A DNA stretch of 54,293 nucleotides from Jaapia argillacea MUCL 33604 (lineage: Eukaryota; Basidiomycota; Agaricomycetes; Jaapiales; Jaapiaceae), in contig KL197772.1 in the NCBI GenBank assembly GCA_000697665.1, forward strand, positions 13,323 through 67,615, in the 5' to 3' direction. The notes beneath the pieces were generated by a model. It did no database searches and was not told where the DNA came from. It saw only the letters and a program-made list of their open reading frames with translations. Below, in pieces: positions 1 through 12,208 of the stretch; the stretch's first letter is position 1; each line of letters begins with the position of its first letter. The translations under genes were made by a program, and so were the position numbers.

Positions 1-230
1 CCACCTCCTCCTCCCTCCTCCTCCTCCCTTCTCTCCTCCTCCTCTCCTCCTCCTCCTCCCTTCTCTCCTCCTCCTCCTCCCTTCTCTCCTCCTCCTCCTC
101 CCTTCTCTCCTCCCTTCTCCCCTCCCTTCTCCCCTCCTTCTCTCCTCCCTTCTCCCCTACTTCTCTCCTCCCTTCTCCCCTCCTCCTCACTTCTCCCTTC
201 TCATTTCCTTCACCTCCCTTCATCTTTCCC
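1..230. repeat. Pyrimidine-rich low-complexity tract
   Basis: This is almost pure C/T on the + strand, built from irregular CTCCTC and CCTTCTC units of about 12-15 bp. It looks like a degenerate micro/minisatellite and starts at the window edge, so its true length is unknown. Nothing in it codes for a protein. Confidence 0.9.
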
Positions 231-667
231 TCTCCTTTATTTGATTAGTGTTTGTACACTGTTATAGCTAGCCCTTATACTTGTTGATTATACATAATAC
301 ATATCACCAATATCCAATCCCAACAAATGTTCCTTAAGATCATATGTATTGCTTGACTTCAACTTGTAATGGACCTATAATTACTCCTAGGAACTATGAA
401 TGCTATGGATTTACTTGCTTCAATCTAAAGCTACCAGAACTTCACACTAAAGATTTGGCATGCAACCAGTGACTATTATGGTGTTAGCTAGAAAGATTCC
501 TTGGAAACGGGGATTCTGGACGCCTCTAGAGTTTGGTTGCTACAGGTCTGGAAAGTCTGGAATGCTCTAGGTGCCTCAGAAGTTCGTAATTTGGGTATTT
601 TAGAACAATCTAACTATAGAAGTGGTCTGGAGCAAGAAGGACTCCAAACCTTTTTTCCTGATGCATC
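231..667. other. Intergenic, no gene recognised
   Basis: AT-rich sequence between the pyrimidine tract and the 225-bp repeat array. No domain, RNA gene or splice-consistent reading frame was recognised. Confidence 0.5.
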
Positions 668-1257
668 CCGAAACCCCCTGCGAGATCATTTGAAAGGGGG
701 TGGGGTCACTTTGAAAAGTTGACCTTGTTTGGTGAGCAAGTAGGCAACACATCATTGATCAGAATCGACATGAGGACTGACCCTCAAGGGCCTGTCCATG
801 CCATACACTTGCTTTCAGTGGTGTGTGAGTGCCAAGATTGGTTCTTTATTTTATACCCTCTATCTTCCACACCATCTACAACTCTGCCCATCCTGAAACC
901 TCCTGTGAGATCATTCAAAAGGGGGTGGGTTCACTTTGAAAAGTTGACCTCGTTCAGTGAGCAAGTATGTAACACGTCATTGATCAGAATCAACATGTGG
1001 ACTGACCCTCAAGGGCCTATCCATGCCATACACTTGCTTTTAGTGATGCAGAAGTCTAAAAATCAATTCTTTATTTTATCTTCTCTATCTTTTATACTTT
1101 CTACAACTCTGCCAATCTCCAAACCCTCTGCGAGATCATTCCAAAGGAAGTGGGTTCACCTTGAAAAGTTGACCTTGTTTCATGAGCAGGTAGGTAACAC
1201 ATCATTAATCAGAATCAATGTGGGCGCTGACTGTCAAAGGCCTGTCCATGTCACATA
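668..1257 (+). repeat. 225-bp tandem repeat, about 2.6 units (family R)
   Basis: The core AAGTTGACCT recurs at 716, 941 and 1166, giving two exact spacings of 225 bp. Because 225 is 75 codons, one frame stays open through all units (719-1258) and repeats a peptide containing SLIRI and TDPQGP. The same family occurs inverted at 18293-18461, 19147-19870 and 26956-27060. It could be satellite-like DNA, or the remains of a gene for a repeated peptide. No known domain was recognised. Confidence 0.85.
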
Positions 1258-2339
1258 ACTGACCTTTTCTGTCATACTTGGCAGGAAGATGGAAAGAACA
1301 CCCAATTTATGGATCCAAGACACATTGAGGCCCTGATAGATGATGTCAGATCCAACCAGCGGTTGCATCTGAGTCCCCTCTTTTTCTTCTTGCTTATCAA
1401 CTGCACATCCTCCTCCCTCCTCCCTCCTCATCTCTGTATCCCTCACCTTCACCTGCCCACCTAAGTCTGCTTGTTGTACCAATTCTGTTGCAATTCATTT
1501 TGCTTTATTTTGTTTTTTATGCAGTCAATCATTAGCCACAATTCCCTCTATAAGCTGTTCCTGTCTCAGAATAATCAGACCAAGAAGTGCTGCAAGTGAT
1601 ATCTAGGAAACAGGCACAAGAAACTTCTTTCATTGTCAATCATGCCCCCCATTACTAGAGCAACATTATAGTCTAAGAAATTCTGAAATTCTAGAATGCT
1701 CATACAAATGATACAGTGCACTGGAGATACTTAGATCTTGTTTTTCCACTTCCTAGAACCCTCAGTTGTCCCTGAAGTGATGAACAAGGGCTGATTAGGG
1801 TGCAGTAGTGTTGCGGAATTTATGGCAATGATAAAGGGTGTCTGATCAGGGAAAAGACTACCTCAGGAACTGATGAGGAGAAGGTTGAATCAGTCTACCA
1901 TCTTGAACTTCCAGGATCAGCCCTTCAGCCTATCCAATTTGACTAATTTACATGAAAGATCTCCTGAAATCAATGACCATAAATTCTTATGCCTCTCTAT
2001 GATGAGCCCACCAGTTCCAGCTCTTCAGCATAGGAAAGGGGGAGGATCTAGAGTATCTATGACAATTTTTGTTGATTTTTTATACCCTGCCAAGAGGAGA
2101 GATTTCAGCACCAAGTCAATTTCAGAATCATTTCCATCAAGTCAGCACAGGTAGAAGCATACATCCAGACGTCTAAACATTGGGAGACTGAGCAATAATG
2201 TGATGAGCAAGCATAAGCATGGTTTGGTGAAAGGGAGGCTGTGTTGTTCCAGGAAGGTCTGGATAGTACAGCTACAGGGCTGTGTGAGGCTGTGGGAAGG
2301 CTCTGCAGGACCATATGGAAATCAACATGGACAGGCATA
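1258..2339. other. Intergenic, no gene recognised
   Basis: Several short open frames exist on both strands (for example 1873-2154 +), but none has a recognisable domain or convincing intron signals. The stretch ends where the left arm of the long hairpin begins. Confidence 0.4.
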
Positions 2340-3213
2340 CACTGCAGACAGGGGTCGATAAAGGGCCACACCATATTGCTCCCATATCAATTCCCTGATG
2401 TAACATATTCAAGGTCCCATGGGAGACCGTCATAGCCAAATCCATAGTTAAATTTTGTGATTTCGTACAGGTCCCCACCATATCTGTAAGACAAAAATCT
2501 AAATAAGCTGAAAACTATGTCGTTTGACTGTGGGGTCGGCCCGTACTGATGGACAAAAGGTATAATACAGGAGGGCATACGGCCGGGCTACATCTTTTAG
2601 AAATGTCCCATCACCTTATGTGGAAGCATTTTTTGTACATGTCAGGTCACCATATTTGGGTTTTGTTATAAGAAAAATGTGGGGAACTACTTAAAATACA
2701 GCTTATGAATATGACCATCTGACATAATCATGCACCATATTATGAAAATGTCCTTGTGACATATAACCCCACCTGACTCATCCCAAGCATATGTCACATA
2801 GTCATTTTCAAAATTTGGCATGTTGTTATATCTGACAGTCATATTCATAAGCTGTATTTTAAGTAGCTCCCCATGTTTTTCTTATGACAAAACCCAAATA
2901 CGGTCACCCAACATGTACAAAAAATGCTTCTGCATAAGGTGATGGAACATTTCTAAAAGATGTAGCCTGGCTGCATGCCCTCCTGTATTTTACCTTTTAT
3001 CCATCAGTACGGGCCAACCCCACAGTCAAATGACATAGTTTTCAGCTCATTTAGATTTTTGTCTTACAGATATGGCAGGGACCTGTACGAAATCACAAAA
3101 TTTAACTAAGGATTTGGCTACGACGGTCTCCCATGGGACCTTGAATATGTTACATCGGGGAATTGATATGGGAGCAATATGGTGTGGCCCTTTATCAACC
3201 CCTGTCTGCAGTG
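2340..3213. repeat. Long inverted repeat with 424-bp arms
   Basis: The left arm 2340-2763 is the reverse complement of the right arm 2790-3213, with a loop of about 26 bp. The register is constant wherever I checked it (paired coordinates sum to 5553; for example, 2416 pairs with 3137), so there are no net indels. Mismatches are mostly transitions, several of them CG against TG or CA. Transcribed, it would form a very long hairpin RNA. No transposase is present. It could be a foldback/MITE-like element or a one-off inverted duplication. No clear target duplication was found outside the arms. Confidence 0.9.
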
Positions 3214-3619
3214 ATAGCCCCCATCAAGAGCCCATATGGACCAACAGAGAGGATTGGACATTGTAAATATTCGCTTTTTCCGGTATTTAGAATTTGTATT
3301 TATTACACAGCCTTGAACTAGTCTCTAAAAGAACAGCCCAAAGCAAAATTGAACAACTTTTACCCTCTGAATTTCAGCTTGAGAAAATCATTAGACAGAG
3401 CCAAGTTCAGTCCCAGCAGACACTGATCAATATTTGAGATTGAGTGCGATGAAGATAAGATTATCAGAAGTAGATCATTAGTCTTGAGGCACACTGATCT
3501 TGGAGGCTTTTCATTCTCAGTGCTTCTCTCTTGAATATCCACTAACTCTAATATTACCAATCAACAATGATCTGGAACAATTTATTGGTGTTGGTTTGGT
3601 TTACCTACCCCCACCTTAA
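3214..3619. other. Intergenic, no gene recognised
   Basis: Short AT-rich stretch between the hairpin and the 3' end of the hAT relic. No gene or RNA was recognised. It may include the lost terminal part of the hAT element. Confidence 0.4.
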
Positions 3620-6600
3620 TCAATTGTCAGCAAGGTGAGAGAGAGACAGTTACAAGTGGAGGAGTTGACAGCCTTGAGAAAGGATGTGCTCAACAGCAGT
3701 TAATGTAGCTAGAGAAACACCCAGTTAACCAGACAGCAACGGAGAATATAAGAAAGGTTACTTACCAGGGACACTCAGATAGTCAAGGGCCATTCAATGC
3801 AAAGTAGGGTATACCTTGCGATTATCCCTAACCATTTCAAAGGGTCCTTTTCTAACTCAACTGGGAGGCTAAGGTATTCATCAAGTTCATTGCATGACAG
3901 TACCTTGCCTGCCCACAAGACTGTTGCAAACCCCCTGAAGTTGTTGTTGTCGCAAACCTATTGAAAAGGCTTCAGCAAAGCCAGACAATAAAGTTCATTG
4001 TTATACCTCCATTGAATCTCCAAGTTCCTCAGATTCAACATCAGTGCCAGTCTTGCCCTCATGTACAGTCGTGTATTCCTCTCGAATGAGGTCCTCAGCA
4101 GTTTGGATCCAGTCAGCCTCCCAGCTCCATTGATGGAGATATTCCAGTTTGAGGCCAGAGTGAAGGACTGGAATTGTAGTTAGCAACAATCATCAAGGCC
4201 ACAACATAGTAAAAAATGAACCCATTACAATCTGGTATACATCAGATAGGTCTGTCTTGGAATAATACCAGTTTATTGTAGCCTTACCTAAGTCACATTG
4301 CAGCCTGGATAGCAGGGTGATATTATTGTACAGTTGCCAAGGATTGAGAAGTTCATTGATCTTGTCCATGCTAGGAATCACATTTGTAATGGTACAAACA
4401 GACTCTTGGGAGTAGAATAAAGTTGCCTATTTGAAAGTTTATCAGATAATATTAGTTGATTGCAGAACATAAATATCAAGTAATACATGCTTCTAAGATG
4501 TGGGCAAGATTAGTGATGATTCACCAATCATACAGGTCAAGTTTATACTGCTGGAGTTTGAGAGCTCTATTACCAGTTACCTCATCAATTGGATCCCTGT
4601 ACTTCAAGGCAAAAGCCATCATCATATGGGTAGAGTTCCAGTGGGAAGCAACATAATGAGGGATGAGCCAAACAGGGAGTTTATGATTCTTGCAAGCTTG
4701 TTGCCATGCTGGTAGGGCAATGGTAGTGGAATGAATTATTGCAAAGGTGAGTTTCCAAACCTTGAATGTAGATGTTAGTATGACCTGGCCAACCTCAATC
4801 AAAAATGTAAACAGACCTTTAACAGTGTAGTTCGCACCTCTGAGGTGGCTTCCAGCAGATGATCTCGTGACTCTTGATCAAGCTCTTCCATTCTGTCAAC
4901 CTTCTTCTTATCTTCAGCCTCATCTTCAAAGCCTTCACTCACCTCCAGTTCCTCCTCATCCAAGTCATAAACCAAGTCTGGAACAATCTCCTTGTCATTG
5001 AAGACCCTGGCTTCTGTGGCTGCAGATGAAAAATTTCCGTTGAAGGATTTGAGGATTGACTTGACAACTAGGTTGAGTGTGTGGTTGAAGCACCATACTC
5101 AATTGTGAGCATTTAACAAGTTGCTGAGCTTGTTGAGTTTCAATGTCTGCTTGTCATTCAAGGTTCCATTATCAAACAGGGTTATTCTACCTTTTGTTCA
5201 AGCCCAAAGTCAACCAACATGTTATGCAATGCTAAACCTAATACATCACCCATATGGAACTAGATAGATTATTAAGTTTCGTGATCAAATGACTATACTT
5301 CACATCACTTATCTCAGAAACCTCAACAATGTTGAGGGCAAACAACAGAAGACTTCTCTCGTACTCAAGTTGAACGGTCCATACAACAAATGTGCCATGG
5401 TTTGGTGACGTCCACATGTCCATTGCACAGTTCAACTGGCCAGGGTGCTCCTAACAGAATCATGAATACTCAGTGTACTTGCAGATTGAACTAACATACT
5501 GTTGAATGCAGCATGGATATCACAGGAAATGGTTTGCAGCGATGGTAGAACAAGGTTGGGACAACCAGCAGTCATAGCTCTTGAAACTTGCAATTGTTGA
5601 CTATGTTTGCTGGATGACTACTCTCTGTCAAACTTTTCAAAAGATGCACACTGCAATCAAGATTTAATAGTCAATGTCTGCAAAACATGAGTAGACAGTA
5701 AATCTACTTACCAGACTTCAGAATTGGTATGGGTTCAGTGTATATTCACCAGGTGTTGACCTTGACAGGCACAAGAAATAAATATGGATCTGTCCTGTGG
5801 TCACGTTCTTTTTACCTTTGATCACATGATCCATAGAACATTCATTACTATTCCAACCTATAGCATTAAAGACTCTTCTGACTCGGTATGACACCTTATT
5901 ACGTCATTGGACTATTATTAGACTAGCCACGTAGTATATAAGCTTGTACCACTTTAATGCAAATGCCAGTCTTGAGCTGGTCTATTCCAAACCAGCCACA
6001 TCCGTGTGTCATCGGTCGACCTCATTACTCCTTGTTGCTACTCACACTACTCTTCCAGCGCTGCTGCCAGTCACATCCCTGGTTGTTGTTTGTTGCTGAC
6101 ACCTGTGAAGCCTTGGTATTTCTGTGAATCATAGTGTCTATGGAAGCCACTCCAAAGCAGCTAATGGTGTGGGTCTTCAAGTTGGAAGTCAATGACTTGT
6201 CCTTAAAATCTTGATATCACTGGACTTCTTTTGAAGGATTCTTACACTTGCAAGCAGTGCAAGGAAAGAAATGGCAAAGTCCACCATTGTGGTATTTGAT
6301 TGTAACCTTAGGCCTGAAGAACACATAGATAGGGAAGCACCAAAGTGACTGAATGCAACCTGAGGCATATTAGATTGGGGAAACAAACAGAAAATAGGAG
6401 AAATATACTGAGCTTCTGCTCAGGAGTCTCCTTATCCTCAATGTTGTGAATGGGGACAGATTCAATTGATGGTGAAGACAGATGAGAATTAGGTTCTGAT
6501 TGAAGGTGCTGTGATAGACTTCTGAGAGCCTGGCACATGTGTGGAAGACACCCTTGATAAATGAGAGTGGGTGGAGAGGGCAGCACCAGCCTTCTTGAAG

Positions 6601-6722
6601 GGAGTAATGATTACTTTGGCACTGGCTTTCACCTTTACCTTGAGCTTTGAGACATGGGAGGAAGTAGAGAATGTGATGGAAGAGGTACCATTAGCAACTT
6701 GAGCTTTTTTCTTTGCTGCCAT
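3620..6722 (-). pseudogene. Decayed hAT-family transposase
   Basis: The - strand reads, in order: a start with lysine-rich MAAKKK (6722); a BED-type zinc finger around 6150-6290 with CxxxC, then HTISC; a segment with AMDMWTSPNH (5435-5240) that matches the first catalytic block of fungal hAT transposases; an acidic stretch (about 4840-4990); HWNSTHMMM-type sequence (4802-4521), like the family's RWNSTYDM block; and the hATC dimerisation block near 3640-3705 with TAVE and LSQGCQLLH. Frameshifts and stops break it throughout, so it cannot be active. The terminal inverted repeats and the 8-bp duplication were not found. The 348-bp insert at 5754-6101 interrupts it. Confidence 0.8.
5754..6101 (+). 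mobile_element. Possible solo LTR inside the hAT relic
   Basis: The segment begins TGTTGACC and ends GCTGACA and carries a TATATAAGC promoter-like motif near 5935. It separates the BED-finger part of the hAT relic from its catalytic part, as an insertion would. The flanks CCAGG and CCTGT are not an obvious 5-bp duplication, so this could instead be an ordinary hAT intron or promoter segment. Confidence 0.3.
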
Positions 6723-8289
6723 CTTGGGGCTGTGAGGGATGCAGAATGCTTACCATGTCTTGATCTTAAATACCTGGGGCAGCCTCACAAGGTACTACCA
6801 GCACAAAAATTTCCAGCTCTAATATGGCCAGCAGGCCCTACACCAGAGTCATCTCCTGACCAGATGGTGCAGTGGTCGAGAACAAACCCAGGAGCACAAA
6901 TCTGGGAGCTGGGGGTTCCAAACAAAGGCCATGGTTACTGCAAAATAATAAGATAGCTGAATCAATTCAAAGAATCAAATAACTTACAGTGTCCTAGGAG
7001 CCAAGCCAACTTATAATAGCAAATTTACAATGTACAATGTCTGCGAGTACGGCAGTCACTAAGCACCACACCAATGTTGGGAGAAATAGATGAAGATCAC
7101 CAAAAGAAATGACTCATGTGTGGTAATGTTGTCCACAATCCCCAAGCTCTAGGCAGATAGCACTCTTCTACACCCACCATTGGAGTAGCACGGTTGGGGT
7201 GAGAACCACAAAATCCCCATTTAATTGAAATTTGGGCTGGCCATACATAATAATAATTGTAGTCATTGGCATTGGGTCAATTGTTGGGGGAAATTGATGA
7301 AAATGATTGAACAGAAATACTGATGTGTGGCGATATCAGTTGGAGTGATGAGAAAACATCACTATGTGGAGTTCTTGAGTCGTTAAAAAAATTGACTGCA
7401 CATGGCAAACAGAGATGGAAGAGACAGAGAGCTAGGGCTCTCAACATTGAGCAGATTGAGGAGAAGGGGCAAACCAATGGGTCATCAAGTTGAGTAGTAT
7501 GAGATGCTGGGAGGATTGTAATTGCAGACCTTAAACTTTGAGTTGGCATTGTGGACATTGAAACTAGACAGCATTCTCAGTGTGCACAGACTAGTAGTTG
7601 CATGTGTTGCAGACTGGTCTGTGTGTGGAACAGAGTACCTATATATACCCTGTCCTCTTTTATTAATTGGTGATGCTGTTGATCCTGCTCATGCAGCTTG
7701 TTCAGTCAACCTTATTGTTGTTCTGTAGTGTGTAGCTGTTTCTGATTATGGAGTTTTCAATTTTGATTGTTGATGGCTTCAATTTTGCCTGATTCTGAAT
7801 CTTCTTTAAGTTGAGACTGAGGCAGTATTATATTCATAACAGCAAGTCATTGGTCTGCGTTCACATGTATTGGGAGCTAATTGACTGCAACCACATCTGT
7901 CCCCATAGGGGATGGAACTCAGGACCTCCTGGTATGGCTGAAGATTGAGGTTAGGATTGGTCCATGGTGGACGTGGCTTGGAACTGCACAGTATTATGTA
8001 ATGGTTGACTTGTTCTCTGCAGAGTCAAGCTTGTGTTTCTTATCTCTGACACAGTTCAACTCAGGTTTTTTGAGTGCTAGATTATTCCAGCGCTTCACAA
8101 AATGAAGTGCTTACCCAAACACTGTGATACTGTTCAACAGGTTCACAGTATGGTAGGGTTTACAAAATGGCAAGCCATACCCACACCCATACAACCCCTT
8201 TACAAGAATCCACAGTTCAACCTGTGCCCCTGTCCAACCCTACTAATGGAACAGCAGAAGTTGTAGGAAACAATACAGTTCAATGTTAC
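6723..8289. other. Intergenic with a degenerate duplicated segment
   Basis: No gene was recognised. Two stretches, 7074-7135 and 7264-7345, are diverged copies of each other (both run from TTGGGRGAAAT through a TGTGTGG motif). A TATATATA motif at 7640 follows a purine/pyrimidine-mixed stretch but leads into no recognisable gene. The short frames here have no known domain. Confidence 0.4.
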
Positions 8290-8394
8290 AGATTTCTAGA
8301 CAAATTATATCAGATCAAGGACCTCAGTTCACATTAGCAGTACTTAAAACAGTATTTGATTAAGTTTTCATCCAGCAATCAATGGAGGGAGGAC
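8290..8394 (+). pseudogene. Ty3/gypsy integrase core scrap
   Basis: One frame reads IISDQGPQFT, which is the second-aspartate block of Ty3/gypsy integrases and compares with ISDRGPQFT in element B. After a frameshift, a neighbouring frame gives FHP followed by TER, as in the YHPETDGATERVNQ block around the catalytic glutamate. It is about 35 codons long, frameshifted, and directly abuts repeat D. It is a dead remnant. Confidence 0.55.
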
Positions 8395-10070
8395 AGAACG
8401 ATCTGGGGAGTCCAATATACCATTTCAATCATACCTCCATCAAATCAAGCATATAGCATCCCCTCTCCTCAAATCTGTTTAATCTCACTAGGTTCATACA
8501 ATTTTGGACTCTGACAAGCACAGGACTGTCAGTTCTATCTCAAACAAAACTTGACATTCAGTAATTTACTTCCTCATCATCCTGAACTCAAAAATATGCA
8601 ATCATTCAAAGGCACACCTAATTCTCCTACCAAATTAATCATATCCCAGATGATGTCAGAATATCCTGTCTGCTCCAACCCTAATATTTGTCCCAAGACC
8701 AGTTGTCCACCATTTCACCACCATGTCACTCAGTATTGGGAATTCCAATGATCTATGATTGGGACCATATTTGGCCTAATGATAATGATTCAATGCACCA
8801 ATGCCCACAATTTTAGGGGTCCAAAACATTGGAATCTAACTCAAAGCTCCTCCTTCACTATGACTTACAAACTTGCACACCTCCAGAACCTCAATAATCT
8901 TATCAGGACACACTTTGTCTCAATGTTCTGAGTTGTGATACAGTGCCAAAGCACATTCTAATGGTCTGATACTCCAGGGTTTACAAGACACTTAGCTCAC
9001 TTGCCACCTCCTTCACTTCTTGAGTTCTCAACCTCATGTCTGTGCTCTGGGACTGAGAAGACACTTGATTTGGGTTTCTGAGATTGACCACAATAGATCC
9101 TGCTCCTTCTGAGGCTTTTGTGCCATTCCCCTTTAGGTCTGAAACTCCATTGCTAGGACTTCTCTTGCTTTGGAGGATACTCAGTATGTTTTACCTCAGT
9201 TACTTGAATTTTGAATTGTCCCCTTTTTTTGTTGTGCACTCTCTCTGTTAAGAATCATACCTTGCTACGCCTATTTTTCATTTTTCTTGTTATTCAACAC
9301 TCCTCAAGGATATCTGATCCTTCCATATATGGATCATCAAGCACTATGACCATATTCCTCCTGAACACAAGGGACGGGCACATATCCCTTCGACATCCCT
9401 CCGATACATCCTCATTCCTGCACATCCAACCTCTAGTGCATCATCCTTCATTATCACTCAACCTCCGCCACTCTGAACCTCCGATACACCAATACCCCAC
9501 CTTCCTGTACGACCCAGACCACGGACTATGGACCCCTATGTCCTTGACTCATCCAGCAGACTATCAACTGTGAACTACGGACTACGGACCCATAACTATG
9601 GACTCCTGTCTTTCTGACTCACTTTGACTCATGCTTACTACTGTCTTACTACTGTCTTACTCATCACTACTATGGACTACAGACTGTGCTTCCTCTTAGT
9701 ATATATACTTCCCTGTATTCGCTAGAATTCCCCATCTTGTTCACTTTGTCAATATAGATCGTTATCTTTATTCACATCATCTCAACTTGATCTCAGATCA
9801 ATTGTCTGGAAACCTCTGATAGTCTCCCATCCTCTCGTTGTCCTGCTCTATGGCTGTAGCCTAGATATCATCAGAGAAGTATCAAAGTCTTTCATCGTAT
9901 ACTTCGTTGAAATAACGATCTTAACACTCTCAGTCTTGTCACCCTTAGGTTGTCCTGAATTCACCCTTTCCTTTGTCCTATCCTCTTACATGGCTACCTC
10001 ATGTACTTGAGTATAACAACCTGTCTGTAGCTACTGGAATAAAAAGAACCTTTTGTGATCTCCCTCTTCT
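8395..10070 (+). repeat. Dispersed repeat D, copy 0 (interrupted by a solo LTR)
   Basis: This copy matches, in opposite orientation, the repeats at 13545-15330, 16745-18292 and 27095-28790. It is split by the solo LTR at 9246-9926 and resumes at 9932 with the segment ending near CTGTCTGTAGCTAC. At 8551-8751 it keeps an open frame related to frames at 15134-14916 and 18096-17803. Its start (TCTGGGGAGTCC) corresponds to the TGTGGGGAACC end of the other copies, so D may itself be a long LTR. No domain was recognised. Confidence 0.7.
9246..9926 (+). mobile_element. Solo LTR, Ty3/gypsy type, target duplication CTCTC
   Basis: 681 bp running from TGTTAAGAATC to GATCTTAACA. It is flanked on both sides by CTCTC (9241-9245 and 9927-9931). 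It holds a TATATATAC box near 9700 followed by ATCTTGTTCA, the same presumed transcript start as in element A. It is closely related to the inverted solo LTR at 18462-19146. It was formed by LTR-LTR recombination after insertion into repeat D. Confidence 0.9.
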
Positions 10071-10529
10071 TGTTGTGAATGCATTCAGACGTATTCATTT
10101 TCCTTCGTATTGTATGTGTTTTACTTCATTCTATTGGACTTCATTCATTTTCATATCATTTCCCTTGTCCATGATACTTAGTATGATTCCTCTGTATCTT
10201 ATCTTATCTTATCTTATCTTATCTCAGACCTTGTACTATTATTAGCATCCAATGACTCACCTCGTACAGCCTAGTACAGCCTCACCATTGTTCTTTGTTT
10301 CATTGTTCTTCTTCCATTGTCCATTGTCATTGTCTGTAAACCTTACAGCTGCTTTCAGAATTATGCAGAATTGTGAAATTCGCGTTTTCGCAATCTCAGC
10401 CACAGTTGGAGGCAGGACCAAGGCTGAGACCCTAAAAGGATGTTCCAGGGCTGGAAATCGGTGTATTAGATAATATACTCAATGTGATTCTCTGAGCTTC
10501 CTTGCATTGTCAGGACCGTCCTGCTTGTT

Positions 10530-12150
10530 ATGTCTGCCTCACCCACACCTGAGTGCGATGTCAAAGTGCTGCCAACTGCTGCTCAATCAGATGCTGAACT
10601 CTGAGTTTCATTTGCTATCTTGCTGCACACTTGGCCACCAAGCCCAAATCAGTTGTGAAGTTGAAATAACTTGAATTCCTTGTCTCGGAAAGCAACTATG
10701 CCGTCTTCCTGCAGGGGGTTCTTGACAGATGCGGCCAACAGTCATATCGCGTCAAAGAAAACAAGCCATACCCATTCAAGTATACTCTATTGGCTCTGAC
10801 CTCGTGCGTAACTTTTTCCTTGCCATTTTTGATGCCTCACGTGATGTCCAACTGACAGGTACTATAGAAAGGTGGCATCTCCTATTGACATTGAGAAGGA
10901 GGATGAGTACAAAAGTATGGTTGCCGTGCTGAGGAAGGAGTGGAAGAAGTTGTTGACGAAGAAGGTAACTGTGATTGTGGATATGAATGACATCAAGTCC
11001 TGTTGTCAGTTCCAAGTAAGTGTCTTGTATCAAAGGTCTACATGATCAACATGATCTGATATCTTTTTGCTTAGGATGGTGATGATGATGCCAACCATGA
11101 TGACGAAGCTGGTGATGATAACACTGATGTATGGTCAATTTCTTCTTGTTTTGATGATTTCTTAGTTCTTTGGCAATAGGAACATCTTCCAAATGACCTC
11201 TCTGCTTGAGAGGAGCAGTTGGCCAAGTGGCGAGTTGTCCTGATGAAGCAACACAAAGGTTCAAATGGAGAATTCGAGTACTCCCCCAGCAGTGGTGAGC
11301 CTCCAATCAAGATTACACCTGCAAAATGTTGTGATTGGTGTGAGGCAATTGTATGTTTCTCCTCAATGCCGAGATTTTCTCTGCGTACTGATACACTTCA
11401 AGATTGCAGGAAGGTGCACGATCTTTCACCCACCAAACACCGACGCCTTCAATCCTGAAAAACACCATGCCACACTCCATCCTGATCGACAGTTCACCCC
11501 TGCTACTCCAGCCACCCCAACCCTGACGAGTAATCTTGGTGCATTGGCATCAATCATCATAACCATATTCGGAGCTGCTCTAGGAGATGGGTTCAAGACT
11601 CTGCCTCACTGTCATATGCTTGCACATGTAGATGCCATCTCCACACCTCCGCCCATTCCTCATCTATGCTCGTGATAGGCTTGGAGTCAAAACAGCACTA
11701 AATTTTGAGGAGAAGCTCACCACCCTCAGTTACGGCCCAGATGTCCTTCAGATGTTTGATGAGAAGCAGTTTGAAAACCTTGGATTTACCCCTGGTGACA
11801 GCATCTGTCTCAAGAACAGGGCCATGAAGTGGTGGCATGGACCAGAGGCCAAGAGAAAGTGTGCGGATTTGGTGGCAGGTGCGAGTGAGTCAGATGTTGA
11901 ACATCCCAAGGCAAAGGAGTTCAGATACGAGGTTGAGTTTTTGGATGGTGGTCAGCACATATATTATGGACCTGGCATGTGTCCAGGTGAGTCCAAGATT
12001 CCTGGTCAGACAACACGGTATTTCTGTGAAGTTCAGAATTGCTTGGTTCCTGTCCTGGCTGGTATGGTTGCACCTCCAGCAACTTCTGAGGAGTGGCAGA
12101 TGATGGAAGATGATGGGATTACATGGGGTGACTGGAATGTGGTGGGGTAA
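10530..12150 (+). CDS. Accessory protein of the Tc1/mariner-type element (probably decayed)
   Basis: Several exons are visible with GT-AG introns. One coding block holds ESNYAVFLQGVLDRC (about 10690-10800), then KVASPIDIEKEDEYKSMV (about 10875-11010), then an acidic DGDDD block (11073-11130). The last exon runs from about 11650 to 12150. It contains a region that looks like a SAM-type helical fold: YGPDVLQMF, then LGFTPGDSICLK, then KWWHGPEAKRK, followed by a C-terminal part with YFCEVQNCLVP and DWNVV. A TAA near 10660 and one TGA near 11210 break the frame, so this copy may be dead. The function is unknown. Its position inside the TIRs, facing the transposase, suggests a partner protein for DNA binding or target choice. 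A cargo gene is the alternative. Confidence 0.55.
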
Positions 12151-12208
12151 CTAGAGTAAGTAGATACAAGCTTCTGATTACCAAACCAATGAAAAATGTA
12201 TCCCCCAC

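Noticed and set aside
719-1258. 179-codon ORF as an ordinary gene
   Set aside because: It is the open frame of the 225-bp tandem repeat; there is no flanking gene structure or known domain.
6865-6940. tRNA-like or SINE-like A and B box words (TGGTGCAGTGG, GGTTCCAAAC)
   Set aside because: No cloverleaf could be formed, the B box lacks the invariant GGTTCGA core, and no copies or tail were seen.
7880-7950. B-box-like GAGTTCCATCC on the - strand
   Set aside because: No matching A box at a proper distance and no tRNA fold.
10195-10226. TTATC pentamer run as a telomere-like repeat
   Set aside because: It recurs only inside the family C LTRs and is an internal LTR feature.
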